DNA of 64,000 nucleotides from positions 2,170,001 to 2,234,000 of the forward strand of contig NZ_CP118615.1 in NCBI RefSeq assembly GCF_028993575.1, written 5' to 3'. This document shows, piece after piece, positions 16,666 through 24,633 of this stretch. A program made the position numbers and the translations under genes. The stretch comes from Micromonospora cathayae (lineage in GTDB: Bacteria; Actinomycetota; Actinomycetes; Mycobacteriales; Micromonosporaceae). The notes under the pieces were generated by a model, which ran no database searches, was not told the origin of the DNA, and saw only the letters and a list, made by a program, of their open reading frames with translations. How positions within the stretch are numbered: the first letter of the stretch is position 1; every line of letters begins with the position of its first letter.

Positions 16666-18468
16666 ATGAGTCACGTTCTCGCGGCGGTAGCCTGGCCGTA
16701 CGCCAACGGCCCACGCCACATCGGCCACGTCTCCGGTTTCGGCGTCCCCTCCGACGTCTTCGCCCGGTACATGCGGATGGCCGGCCACGACGTGCTCATG
16801 GTCTCCGGCACCGACGAGCACGGCACCCCGATCCAGGTGCAGGCGGACGCCGAGGGGGTCACCGCGCGGGAGCTGGCCGACCGGTACAACCGGGTGATCG
16901 TGGAGGACCTGCACGGCCTCGGCCTGTCGTACGACCTGTTCACCCGGACCACCACCCGCAACCACTACGCCGTGGTGCAGCAGCTCTTCGAGGGGATGTA
17001 CCGGAACGGGTACATCGTCCCGAAGGTCACCATGGGCGCGATCTCCCCGTCCACCGGCCGCACCCTGCCCGACCGGTACATCGAGGGCACCTGCCCGATC
17101 TGCGGGTACGACAGCGCCCGGGGCGACCAGTGCGACAACTGCGGCAACCAGCTCGACCCGATCGACCTGATCGACCCCAAGTCGAAAATCAACGGGGAGA
17201 CGCCGCAGTTCGTCGAGACCGAGCACTTCTTCCTCGACCTGCCCGCCCTGGCCGACGTGCTGCGGCGGTGGCTGGACACCCGGGAGGGCTGGCGGCCCAA
17301 CGTGCTGCGGTTCTCGAAGAACCTGCTCGACGACCTCCAGCCCCGGGCCATCACCCGGGACCTGGACTGGGGGGTGCCGATCCCCCTCGACGGCTGGCGG
17401 GACCGCACCGACAAGCGGATCTACGTCTGGTTCGACGCGGTGATCGGCTACCTGTCCGCGTCCATCGAGTGGGCCCGCCGCACCGGCGACCCCGAGGCGT
17501 GGCGGAAGTGGTGGTCCACCGACGGGGCCGGCAAGGACGCCCTGGGCTACTACTTCATGGGCAAGGACAACATCGTCTTCCACTCGGTGATCTGGCCGGC
17601 GCTGCTGTCCGGGTACTCCGGCGAGGGCGCGAAGGACGGCACGCCGGGTGACCTGGGCCGGCTCAACCTGCCCACCGAGGTCGTCTCCAGCGAGTTCCTG
17701 ACCATGGAGGGACGCAAGTTCTCCTCGTCCCGCCGGGTGGTCATCTACGTCCGGGACTTCCTCGAACGGTACGACGCCGACGCGCTGCGCTACTTCATCG
17801 CCGTCGCCGGCCCGGAGAACAACGACACCGACTTCACCTGGGCGGAGTTCCTCCGCCGCAACAACGACGAGCTGGTGGCCGGCTGGGGCAACCTGGTCAA
17901 CCGGTCGATCTCGATGGCGGCGAAGAACTTCGGGGCCATCCCGCCGGTCGACCCGGCCGGGCTGACCGAGGCCGACGAGGCGCTGCTGGCGGTGGCCCGC
18001 GCCGGCTTCGACACGGTCGGCGACCTGATCGCCCGGCACCGGCAGAAGCAGGCCATCGGCGAGGCGATGAAGGTGGTCGCCGAAGCCAACCGGTACCTCT
18101 CCGACCAGGCCCCGTGGAAGCTGAAGGGGGAGGACGACAAGCCCCGGATGGGCACCATCCTGCACGTCGCCCTGCAGGTGGTCAGCGACGCGAACACCCT
18201 GCTCACCCCGTTCCTGCCGCACTCCGCGCAGAAGGTGCACGAGCTGCTCGGCGGCACCGGCGTGCACGCCCCGATGCCGTCGCTGGTCGAGGTCGAGGAC
18301 CTCGACGGCGGGCCGGCGTACCCGGTGCTCACCGGCGACTACACCGTCGGCGCGCGCTGGGAGTCGGTTCCGCTGACGGCCGGTCGGCCGCTGGCCGCGC
18401 CGAAGCCGGTGTTCCGCAAGCTCGACCCGTCGATCGTCGACGAGGAACTGGCCCGCCTCGGCGGGTGA
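16666..18468 (+). CDS. metG: Methionine--tRNA ligase
   Basis: A 600-residue class I aminoacyl-tRNA synthetase that charges tRNA-Met. The HIGH motif is HIGH-like HIGHVS at residues 18-21 ([15 protein letters not shown]). The zinc knuckle has Cys143, 146, 156 and 159 (CPICGYD, QCDNCG). The second catalytic motif reads KFSSS (351-355) in place of KMSKS, as in the actinobacterial form with [10 protein letters not shown] following. The anticodon-binding helical domain starts near 400 ([20 protein letters not shown]). There is no C-terminal EMAP-like domain, which fits a monomeric enzyme. Start is leaderless-type. Confidence 0.97.
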   Translation: MSHVLAAVAWPYANGPRHIGHVSGFGVPSDVFARYMRMAGHDVLMVSGTDEHGTPIQVQADAEGVTARELADRYNRVIVEDLHGLGLSYDLFTRTTTRNHYAVVQQLFEGMYRNGYIVPKVTMGAISPSTGRTLPDRYIEGTCPICGYDSARGDQCDNCGNQLDPIDLIDPKSKINGETPQFVETEHFFLDLPALADVLRRWLDTREGWRPNVLRFSKNLLDDLQPRAITRDLDWGVPIPLDGWRDRTDKRIYVWFDAVIGYLSASIEWARRTGDPEAWRKWWSTDGAGKDALGYYFMGKDNIVFHSVIWPALLSGYSGEGAKDGTPGDLGRLNLPTEVVSSEFLTMEGRKFSSSRRVVIYVRDFLERYDADALRYFIAVAGPENNDTDFTWAEFLRRNNDELVAGWGNLVNRSISMAAKNFGAIPPVDPAGLTEADEALLAVARAGFDTVGDLIARHRQKQAIGEAMKVVAEANRYLSDQAPWKLKGEDDKPRMGTILHVALQVVSDANTLLTPFLPHSAQKVHELLGGTGVHAPMPSLVEVEDLDGGPAYPVLTGDYTVGARWESVPLTAGRPLAAPKPVFRKLDPSIVDEELARLGG

Positions 18469-18529
18469 GCGACGCCTGACAAGGCGGTGGTCGGCCGGGG
18501 CACCCCGGCCGACCACCCGGCGTCGCTCA
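18466..18529. terminator. Long bidirectional palindrome containing both convergent stop codons
   Basis: Outer arms TGAGCGACGCC (18466-18476) and GGCGTCGCTCA (18519-18529) pair perfectly and each contains the stop codon of one gene (metG, VOC protein). An inner perfect 15-bp stem (18486-18500 with 18503-18517) follows a 9-nt bulge. The symmetry allows termination in both directions. Confidence 0.8.
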
Positions 18530-18955
18530 GCCGAAGTCGTCGGGCGTGAACTCCCGGGGCTCGACCAGCACCAGCCAGTTGCCCGAGTTGTCACGGGCGA
18601 CGGCCTCCACGCCGTACGGGCGGTCCTCCGGGGTGTTGATGAATTCCACCCCCTTGGCGCTGAGCTCCTGGTAGGTGCGGCGACAGTCGTCGACCCGCAG
18701 GCCGAGGGCGAACATCCCACCCTCGTTCAGCGACCGGCGGATCGCCTCGGCCGTCTGCGGCGAGTACGGCGGCCCCGGCACGGTCAGGTGGACCTCCAGT
18801 TCGGGCTGGCTCGGATGCTTCACGGTGCACCAGCGGTACCCCTCACCGAGAGTGAGGTCGGTGCCCTCCACGAACCCGAGGACCTCCAGGTAGAACTTCT
18901 TGGCGGCGTCGATGTCCTGCACGTACACCGAGGTCAGCGAAATGTTGGTGATCAT
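18527..18955 (-). CDS. VOC-superfamily (glyoxalase-like) protein
   Basis: A 142-residue protein with the paired beta-alpha-beta-beta-beta fold. It begins ITNISLTSVYVQDIDAAKKF with YLEVLGF, and ends with GVEAVARDNSGNWLVLVEP, the typical N- and C-terminal VOC halves. The glyoxalase Glu is kept in QPELEVHLTV and near the C-terminus (LVEPREF). Members include glyoxalase I, dioxygenases and antibiotic-binding resistance proteins; which one this is cannot be told. Its gene begins 10 nt after the AraC-type gene, so the two form an operon and the regulator may control this protein. Confidence 0.87.
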   Translation of the reverse strand: MITNISLTSVYVQDIDAAKKFYLEVLGFVEGTDLTLGEGYRWCTVKHPSQPELEVHLTVPGPPYSPQTAEAIRRSLNEGGMFALGLRVDDCRRTYQELSAKGVEFINTPEDRPYGVEAVARDNSGNWLVLVEPREFTPDDFG

Positions 18956-18965
18956 GTGGGCCACG

Positions 18966-19424
18966 CTAGGAGCCCTCGGCCGGGCCCGGCTTCTCCTCGC
19001 TTGCGCAACCGCGACGCTCGGCCAGACCCCACATGAAGACGAAACATCCCGGGATGCGGGGTGCCCCGGTCGCCGCCCACCGGCGCTGGAACTCGCTCGG
19101 TGAGGTGCCGACGATCTGCCGGAAGCGGCTGCTGAACGAACCGAGGCTGGCGAAGCCGACCGCGTGACAGACCTCGGTGACGGTGAGGTTGGTGGCCCGC
19201 AGCAGGTCCTGCGCACGTTCCACCCGTCGCCGGGAGACGTACGCCGCGGGGGACATCCCGTACGTGGCGGTGAAGAGCCGGTGGAAGTGGTACTTGCTGA
19301 GGCTGGCGACCGCCGCGAGAGCCGCGAGGTCCAGCGGCTCGGCGTAGTGCCGGTCGGCGTGGTCGCGGGCCCGTCGCAGGTGTACCAGCAGGTCACCCGG
19401 TGCCCGACGGGGCGGGGTGGGCAT
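18966..19424 (-). CDS. AraC-family transcriptional regulator (DNA-binding domain only)
   Basis: A 152-residue protein that is almost entirely the AraC double helix-turn-helix (~15-115): LAALAAVASLSKYHFHRLF for the first recognition helix and TVTEVCHAVGFASLGSFSSR for the second. The N-terminal ligand-binding domain of classic AraC proteins is missing, as in MarA/SoxS/Rob-like regulators, whose level rather than ligand sets activity. The C-terminal ~35 residues hold two Cys and could sense something, which is speculative. TAGACT 5 nt before the ATG at 19424 suggests a leaderless mRNA. Operon partner: the VOC protein. Confidence 0.88.
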   Translation of the reverse strand: MPTPPRRAPGDLLVHLRRARDHADRHYAEPLDLAALAAVASLSKYHFHRLFTATYGMSPAAYVSRRRVERAQDLLRATNLTVTEVCHAVGFASLGSFSSRFRQIVGTSPSEFQRRWAATGAPRIPGCFVFMWGLAERRGCASEEKPGPAEGS

Positions 19425-19468
19425 AGGAAAGTCTAGCCCGCCGCCCCGCCCGCCCCGTCCGGCCCGGC

Positions 19469-20320
19469 TCAGGCGTGCGCCATCGCCCGGGTGCCGATGA
19501 ACTCGGTGATCGCCCGGTTCACCTCGGCGGCGTGGGTCCACGGGATGCCGTGCGGCGCGCCGCGCAGGGTGACCAGCTTGGCGTCGGGCAGCATCTGGGC
19601 CAGCCGCTGCCCGGTCGCCGGGAACGGCAGGACGGCGTCCGCGTCGCCCTGCACGATCAGCACCGGTATGTTGATCCGGGGCAGGTCGCCCCGGAAGTCG
19701 GTCAGCCAGGCGTCCACACAGTCCAGGGTGCCCTTGGCCGACGCCCGCGCGCCGATGTTCCAGTGCGCCCGGTACGCCTCCTCGCTGACCAGCTTGCCCT
19801 TGTTCTGCTGGTAGTTGAAGAAGGCGTCGCAGAAGCTGCTCAGGTACGCGAACCGGTCCTTCATGATCGCCTGCTTGAAGCCGTCGAAGAGCTTCTGCTC
19901 GACGCCCTCCGGGTTGTCCGGCGTCTTCAGCAGGAACGGCGCGAGCGGGGCCAGCACCACTGCCTTGCTCACCCGGTTCGACCCGTACGCGCCCAGGTAG
20001 CGGGTCACCTCACCGGTGCCCATCGAGTGCCCCACCAAGATCGCGTCCCGCAGGTCGAGTTGGGTCATCAGCACGTCCAGGTCGGCGGCGAAGGTGTCGT
20101 AGTCGTACCCGAACGTCGGCTGGCTGGAGTTGCCGAAACCCCGCCGGTCGTACGTGATCACCCGGAACCCGGCGTCCAGCAACGCCATGGTCTGTTTCTC
20201 CCAGGTGGCCCCGTTGAACGGGAATCCGTGGATGAGCACCACCGGCCGCCCCGAACCGTGATCCTCGTAGTAAAGGTCGATCGGGGCGCCGTTCTCGGTG
20301 CCGACGGTGACGAAAGGCAT
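19469..20320 (-). CDS. Alpha/beta hydrolase, chloroperoxidase/esterase type
   Basis: A 283-residue serine hydrolase close to non-heme chloroperoxidases (perhydrolase/aryl esterase group). The triad can be placed: Ser in VGHSMGTGEV (nucleophile elbow), Asp in VQGDADAVLP and His in RGAPHGIPWTHA. The oxyanion segment HGFPFNGATWEKQ and YDRRGFGNSSQP fit the family. Such enzymes hydrolyse small esters and can perhydrolyse acids in vitro; the in vivo substrate is usually unknown. The ATG at 20320 has an ideal AGGAGG site 4 nt away. No partner gene is obvious. Confidence 0.9.
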   Translation of the reverse strand: MPFVTVGTENGAPIDLYYEDHGSGRPVVLIHGFPFNGATWEKQTMALLDAGFRVITYDRRGFGNSSQPTFGYDYDTFAADLDVLMTQLDLRDAILVGHSMGTGEVTRYLGAYGSNRVSKAVVLAPLAPFLLKTPDNPEGVEQKLFDGFKQAIMKDRFAYLSSFCDAFFNYQQNKGKLVSEEAYRAHWNIGARASAKGTLDCVDAWLTDFRGDLPRINIPVLIVQGDADAVLPFPATGQRLAQMLPDAKLVTLRGAPHGIPWTHAAEVNRAITEFIGTRAMAHA

Positions 20321-20370
20321 GCGACCTCCTGAGCACGTGACGGTACGGACGTCCGCGCTTTCCCGGGCCA

Positions 20371-20458
20371 CCGACGGTTATGCCGCCAGCGACAGGTCGG
20401 CGGGTGGTGAAGCTGCCAGCAGCAGGCCGTCGACCGTCACGCCGCCAGTGGCAGGTCG
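20371..20458. repeat. Imperfect 29-bp direct repeat (period 59) over a stop codon
   Basis: 20371-20399 and 20430-20458 match at 23 of 29 positions. On the minus strand the gene copy encodes VDLPLAA-stop and the downstream copy ADLSLAA-stop in another frame; several differences are silent with respect to those peptides. Confidence 0.7.
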
Positions 20459-21684
20459 ACGATCCGGTCGTCGGTGACCTCGACGGCCGGGGCCCACGTC
20501 TCGTAGACGCCCCGCTCCTGGCACTGCGCGCCGGTCGCCGTCACCGACTCCGGGTCCGGCCGGCGCAGCCGCAGCCGCAGCCAGCCGGCCTCCTCCCGCA
20601 ACACCAGGCACTCGACGTCGCGCCAGCACGCGTACCGCAACCGCCGGCCGACCGACTCGACCGGGTACCGGGCGGTACGGGTCATCGCCAGCACCCGGAA
20701 CCCGCCCGGCAGGTCGGCCACCGCCTCGTACTCGCCACCGGCGTAGCTGCCGACCAGGCGGGTGGACCCGGCCGGCTCGGTGACCGGCACGTACTCCTGG
20801 TCCGGGGAGAGACCGGGCACCGCCGCGAGCAGGTGCCGCCAGCGCGGCCCGGCCATCCGCAGCCAGCCGCGCTGCTCGGCCTGGTAGGTGTAGAGCACCA
20901 CCTCCACCCCCTCCGCCGGGTAGGCGAGCAGGGTGGCGTTGGCCGGCATCGGCAGGTCGGCGAAGTCGCGGGTGACGAACTCCGGGATGACCTGGGTGTC
21001 GCTCGGCGCGAACCCGGTCCCGAGCACCGGCGCGCCCAACCGGTCGTGGGCGGGCAGCGCCGTCAGGCCACGGTGCGCGTCGCCGACCGGCAGGTCGTAG
21101 TCGCCCGGGTCGGCGGCCCGCCAGCGCAGCGCGTACACCACGTCCCGGCCCTCCGGCCCGACCTCGCCGTCGGTCCGCAGCACCGCCAGGCCCGCCGGGG
21201 TACGCAGGTGGGCCACGTCGTGCTCGCGGTGGCAGAAACCGTGCGGCAGCCAGCCGCGTACGTGCCCGGCGAGCTGGCGGGCGGAGAGCACCTTCACCAT
21301 CCGGGTGCCCCGCCGGATCCGCGCCGAGGCCCGCAACGTGGCGAGCAGCGGATGGCCGGCCGCCGCCGGCTGCTGGGTGAGCGCCTGGACCTGCGCCCAG
21401 TCCCGTTCGCGGTGCAACGGCACCAGCAGGGGATCGTCCGGCTCCTCGGCGGGCACCGCCGCGCCGGACACCCCGGTCACCTCGCTGGCGTGCACGAACC
21501 GCCGCCACGGCAGTGGCGCGCCGGGCCGGGGCGCCCACTCGAAGCCGGGCACCTCCGTCCCGCTGAAGATCTCGTACGCGGAGCCCCGGGCCAGTTCCTC
21601 CGCCGGGTACACCGCACCCCGGTAGGTCACCCGGGTCCCGGCCCGGTCCCGGCCGGCGTCACCGGTCTGGGCGGAGACACTCAC
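20437..21684 (-). CDS. Unrecognised 415-aa protein
   Basis: I do not recognise the family. The protein has no signal peptide or membrane helix. It starts VSVSAQTGDAGRD and contains VTYRGAVYPAEELARGSAYE early, a mid-region with RMVKVLSARQLAGHVRGWL and HGFCHREHDVAHLRTPAG, and a C-terminal segment FRVLAMTRTARYPVESVGRR. Codon usage is strongly gene-like through the whole frame. The GTG at 21684 is chosen because TAGCGT lies exactly 7 nt upstream, indicating a leaderless transcript. It is divergent from the TatD gene and followed by an imperfect duplication of its own 3' end. A single-gene transcription unit with no functional context. Confidence 0.65.
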   Translation of the reverse strand: MSVSAQTGDAGRDRAGTRVTYRGAVYPAEELARGSAYEIFSGTEVPGFEWAPRPGAPLPWRRFVHASEVTGVSGAAVPAEEPDDPLLVPLHRERDWAQVQALTQQPAAAGHPLLATLRASARIRRGTRMVKVLSARQLAGHVRGWLPHGFCHREHDVAHLRTPAGLAVLRTDGEVGPEGRDVVYALRWRAADPGDYDLPVGDAHRGLTALPAHDRLGAPVLGTGFAPSDTQVIPEFVTRDFADLPMPANATLLAYPAEGVEVVLYTYQAEQRGWLRMAGPRWRHLLAAVPGLSPDQEYVPVTEPAGSTRLVGSYAGGEYEAVADLPGGFRVLAMTRTARYPVESVGRRLRYACWRDVECLVLREEAGWLRLRLRRPDPESVTATGAQCQERGVYETWAPAVEVTDDRIVDLPLAA

Positions 21685-21785
21685 CGGCCAGACGCTAAGC
21701 GCCCCGGATGCCGGCCGGATGAACGGAGGATTGCCGGTGGGGGACGCCAACCGGCGTTCCGTCCGGGTGTGTGATGCTGGCGGTG

Positions 21786-22670
21786 ATGAGCGAGCCGACC
21801 GAATCCCGCCGACAGCGTGCCGCCCGCCGGGCCGGGGAGTTCCCGCCCGCCCCCGAGCCGCTGCCCCGTCCTGTCCCGGACAGTCACACCCACCTCGACA
21901 TCACGGTCAGCGAGGCCGGTACGCCCGGCGGCCCGGCCGACGACCCGGTGGCCGCCGCGATCGGGGTGGCCGCCTCGGTGGGGGTGGACCGGCTGGTCCA
22001 GGTGGGGGTGGACGTCGCCTCGTCCGAGTGGGGCGCCGACGTCGCCGGGCGCTACCCCGCGGTGGTCGCCACCGTCGCCCTGCACCCCAACGAGGCGCCC
22101 CGGCTGGCCGACCTGGACGAGGCGCTGCGCCGGATCGAGGCCCTCGCCGCCCTGGACCGGGTACGCGGCATCGGCGAGACCGGCATGGACTTCTTCCGGA
22201 CCGGCGACGAGGGGCGGGCCGCGCAGGAGGAGAGCTTCCGGGCGCACGTCGCGATCGCCAAGCGGTACGGCAAGCCGCTGGTGATCCACGACCGGGACGC
22301 GCACGCCGACGTGCTGCGCATCCTGGACGACGAGGGCGCCCCGGACACCGTCGTGCTGCACTGCTTCTCCGGCGACGCGGAGTTCGCCGCCGAGTGCGTC
22401 CGCCGGGGGTACCTGCTCAGCTTCGCCGGCACGGTGACCTTCGCCAGCGCCGGGGCGCTGCGTGAGGCCGCCGCCCTGACCCCGCCCGGGCAGCTGCTGG
22501 TGGAGACCGACGCGCCGTACCTGACCCCGATGCCGCACCGGGGGCGGCCGAACGCGTCGTACCTGATCCCGCTCACCGTCCGGTCGTTGGCCGCCACCAC
22601 CGGCACCGACCTCGACGAGCTGTGCGGTCACCTCTCCGCCAACGGCGACCGCGTCTTCGGTACCTGGTAG
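21786..22670 (+). CDS. TatD-family metal-dependent deoxyribonuclease
   Basis: A 294-residue TIM-barrel hydrolase. Metal ligands of the family are all present: DSHTHLD (HxH), GIGETGMDFF (Glu), VIHDRDAH (His), LHCFSGD (His) and VETDAPYL (Asp). TatD proteins have 3'-5' exonuclease activity in DNA repair and RNA quality control. The N-terminal ~30 residues (ESRRQRAARRAGEFPPAPEP) are a basic extension seen in actinobacterial members. In many actinobacteria tatD follows metG and precedes rsmA, as it does here once the inserted peptide locus is ignored. The ATG at 21786 is a reasonable start; the ribosome site is weak. Confidence 0.92.
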   Translation: MSEPTESRRQRAARRAGEFPPAPEPLPRPVPDSHTHLDITVSEAGTPGGPADDPVAAAIGVAASVGVDRLVQVGVDVASSEWGADVAGRYPAVVATVALHPNEAPRLADLDEALRRIEALAALDRVRGIGETGMDFFRTGDEGRAAQEESFRAHVAIAKRYGKPLVIHDRDAHADVLRILDDEGAPDTVVLHCFSGDAEFAAECVRRGYLLSFAGTVTFASAGALREAAALTPPGQLLVETDAPYLTPMPHRGRPNASYLIPLTVRSLAATTGTDLDELCGHLSANGDRVFGTW

Positions 22671-22688
22671 GGCTGCCGTTCCGGACCC

Positions 22689-23783
22689 TCAGCCGCGGCG
22701 GCTGCGCGGGGTGCGCGGACCGCTGCTGCCGCCGGCCCGGGGCGGGGCGACCCGGGCCGGGCTCTCCTCTTCCCGGGTGTCGACGGCGGTGCCGGCGCTG
22801 AGCCGGCGGGCCGCCCACGGGGTGACCACGAAGCCGCGCTTCACGGTGAGCAGCTGCACCCCGGCGGTCCACGCCTGGATGCCGTCGATCCCGGCGAGGG
22901 TCTTGGTGGTGAACGCGAAGACGTCGGCGTGGCTGGGCAGGATCACCTCGCACATCAGCGACTCCTGCCCGAGGGTGGCGGCCACGTAGCGGACGCCGCG
23001 CAGCGCGGCCAGTTCCCGGGCCACCGCGTCCAGCCGGGCCGGGGCGACCGACAGCCAGAACAGGATCTCCGCCTCGAAACCGAGCGCCGCCGCCGGCACC
23101 AGCGTGATCACCTGTACGCAGCCGGCCTGGTACAGCGTCTCGAACCGGCGGCGGACGGTGCTCTCGCTGACCCCCAGGCCCAGCGCGACCGCCTGGAAGC
23201 TGGCCCGCCCGTCGGCCTGGAGGGCGGACACGATCCGCTCGTCCAGTTCGTCGAGGTGCCCCGGGGTGCAGTCGTGCACCGGCGGCGGGCCGGCGAGCTG
23301 GCCGGCGTTGCTGAGCAGGTGCTGGCTCCACTCGTGGTTGGACTTGTAGGTGTGCAGTTCCAGGTCGGCGACGCTGCCCTGCACCCCGGGTGTGGCCTGC
23401 AACCCGTTCAGCAGCACGCTGTGCATGCTGGTGCCCTTGGGCACCATCACCTCGGCGACCAGGTCGTACACCCCGGTGACCAGGGCGACGAAGCGCACCT
23501 CGGGCATCGCGGCGAGCGCCTGGGCCGCCGGCAGTTGGCTCCCGGGCGAGCAGCGGATCCGGACGATCAGCAGGTCGGCCGGGCCGCCGCCGCCCGGCTG
23601 CGGCACGGCGGCCACCTTGACCAGCTCGTCGGCGAGCAACTGCTGGGCGCGGCGGGCCACGGTGGTCACCGACGTGCCGGTGAGCTGCGCGATGTCCGTC
23701 CAGCTCGCCCGGCCGTTGACCTGGAGGGCGGCCACGATGCGCCGGTCGGTGAGGTCGAGGTCGTACATGTCGATGGGCATCAT
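22689..23783 (-). CDS. Double-module Lrp/AsnC-family transcriptional regulator
   Basis: A 364-residue protein with two complete Lrp/AsnC units. The first helix-turn-helix (~7-50) reads LTDRRIVAALQVNGRASW with TSVTTVARRAQQLL; the second (~170-215) reads LDELDERIVSALQADGRASF with GVSESTVRRRFETL. Each is followed by a RAM-type ligand domain (VRFVALVTGVYDLVAEVMVP and VRYVAATLGQESLMCEVILP). The family senses amino acids or small metabolites and usually regulates adjacent genes. The ATG at 23783 overlaps the TGA of the upstream hydrolase (ATGA), so it is the last gene of the peptide-utilisation operon and likely its regulator. The C-terminal ~45 residues are disordered. Confidence 0.92.
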   Translation of the reverse strand: MMPIDMYDLDLTDRRIVAALQVNGRASWTDIAQLTGTSVTTVARRAQQLLADELVKVAAVPQPGGGGPADLLIVRIRCSPGSQLPAAQALAAMPEVRFVALVTGVYDLVAEVMVPKGTSMHSVLLNGLQATPGVQGSVADLELHTYKSNHEWSQHLLSNAGQLAGPPPVHDCTPGHLDELDERIVSALQADGRASFQAVALGLGVSESTVRRRFETLYQAGCVQVITLVPAAALGFEAEILFWLSVAPARLDAVARELAALRGVRYVAATLGQESLMCEVILPSHADVFAFTTKTLAGIDGIQAWTAGVQLLTVKRGFVVTPWAARRLSAGTAVDTREEESPARVAPPRAGGSSGPRTPRSRRG

Positions 23784-24628
23784 GCCGTAGGCGTCGCCAG
23801 TTCCGCCAGGAACGCGCGGACCACCGACTGGAACCGTTCGGCCTCTTCGAGTTGCGGGGAGTGTCCGGAGTGCTCGAACACCACCAGCCGGGCGTCCGGC
23901 ACCAGGGACGCGATGGTCTCGCTGCACGCCACCGGGGTGATCCAGTCGTGCCGGCCCACGGTGACCAGGGTGGGGCAGGTGATCCGGGGCAGCAGCGGGG
24001 TGATGTCGTAGTTCGGCTGGTTGACGGCGAACGCGTAGTTGTGCGTTGCGTACCGGTAGGGGGTGGCCTCGACCCGCAGCCGGACCTTCGCCCAGTCGAG
24101 GTCGTGGTCGTAGAGCGGGAGGATCTCGGCCCAGCAGTCCTTCAGGTCGGCGTCGTCGCGCACCGTGCCGGACATGATCCGGTCCAGTTTGGCCCGGTCG
24201 ATCTCGACCCGGGACGATGCGAGCGCGTTGCGCAGGGCCAGTTCCTGGTTGCTGTGGTCGGCGGCGGTGTCCCGCAGGACCAAGCCGGCGACCCGGTCCG
24301 GGTAGCGCAGCGCGTACTCCATGGCGATGAAGCCGCCGTACGAGCCGCCGGCCATCACGATCCGGTCCGCGCCCACCCAGGCGCGCAGCCCGTCCACGTC
24401 GGCCGCCCACTGCTCGTGGGTGAACGGCGGGTTCCCCTCGCTGACGCCGGAGCCCCGGGCGTCGAAGACCACCACCCGGTACGTGTCGGCGAACGGCCCG
24501 AACGAGGCGCGCGGCTCGGCCAGCGAACCCAGCCCGGGCGCCCCGTGGTGGACGATCATGGTGGGTTTGCCGGGGCCGTCGCCGAGCACGTCGACGTTGA
24601 GCCGGTTGCCGTTGATCTCCACGAACAT
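23780..24628 (-). CDS. Alpha/beta hydrolase, proline iminopeptidase-like (S33)
   Basis: A 282-residue serine hydrolase. The oxyanion region HHGAPGLGS (HGGPG-like), the nucleophile elbow GGSYGGFIAMEYALRYP, the Asp in VGRHDWITPV and the His in EHSGHSPQLEEAE match prolyl iminopeptidases and related S33 enzymes, which remove N-terminal residues from short peptides. The SYGG elbow and the FDARGSGVS segment are classic. Located 5 nt after the M24-like gene and overlapping the Lrp gene, so it belongs to the same operon and would act in the cytosol on imported substrate. An ester or amide substrate other than peptides is possible. Confidence 0.88.
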   Translation of the reverse strand: MFVEINGNRLNVDVLGDGPGKPTMIVHHGAPGLGSLAEPRASFGPFADTYRVVVFDARGSGVSEGNPPFTHEQWAADVDGLRAWVGADRIVMAGGSYGGFIAMEYALRYPDRVAGLVLRDTAADHSNQELALRNALASSRVEIDRAKLDRIMSGTVRDDADLKDCWAEILPLYDHDLDWAKVRLRVEATPYRYATHNYAFAVNQPNYDITPLLPRITCPTLVTVGRHDWITPVACSETIASLVPDARLVVFEHSGHSPQLEEAERFQSVVRAFLAELATPTA

Positions 24629-24633
24629 GTCCG

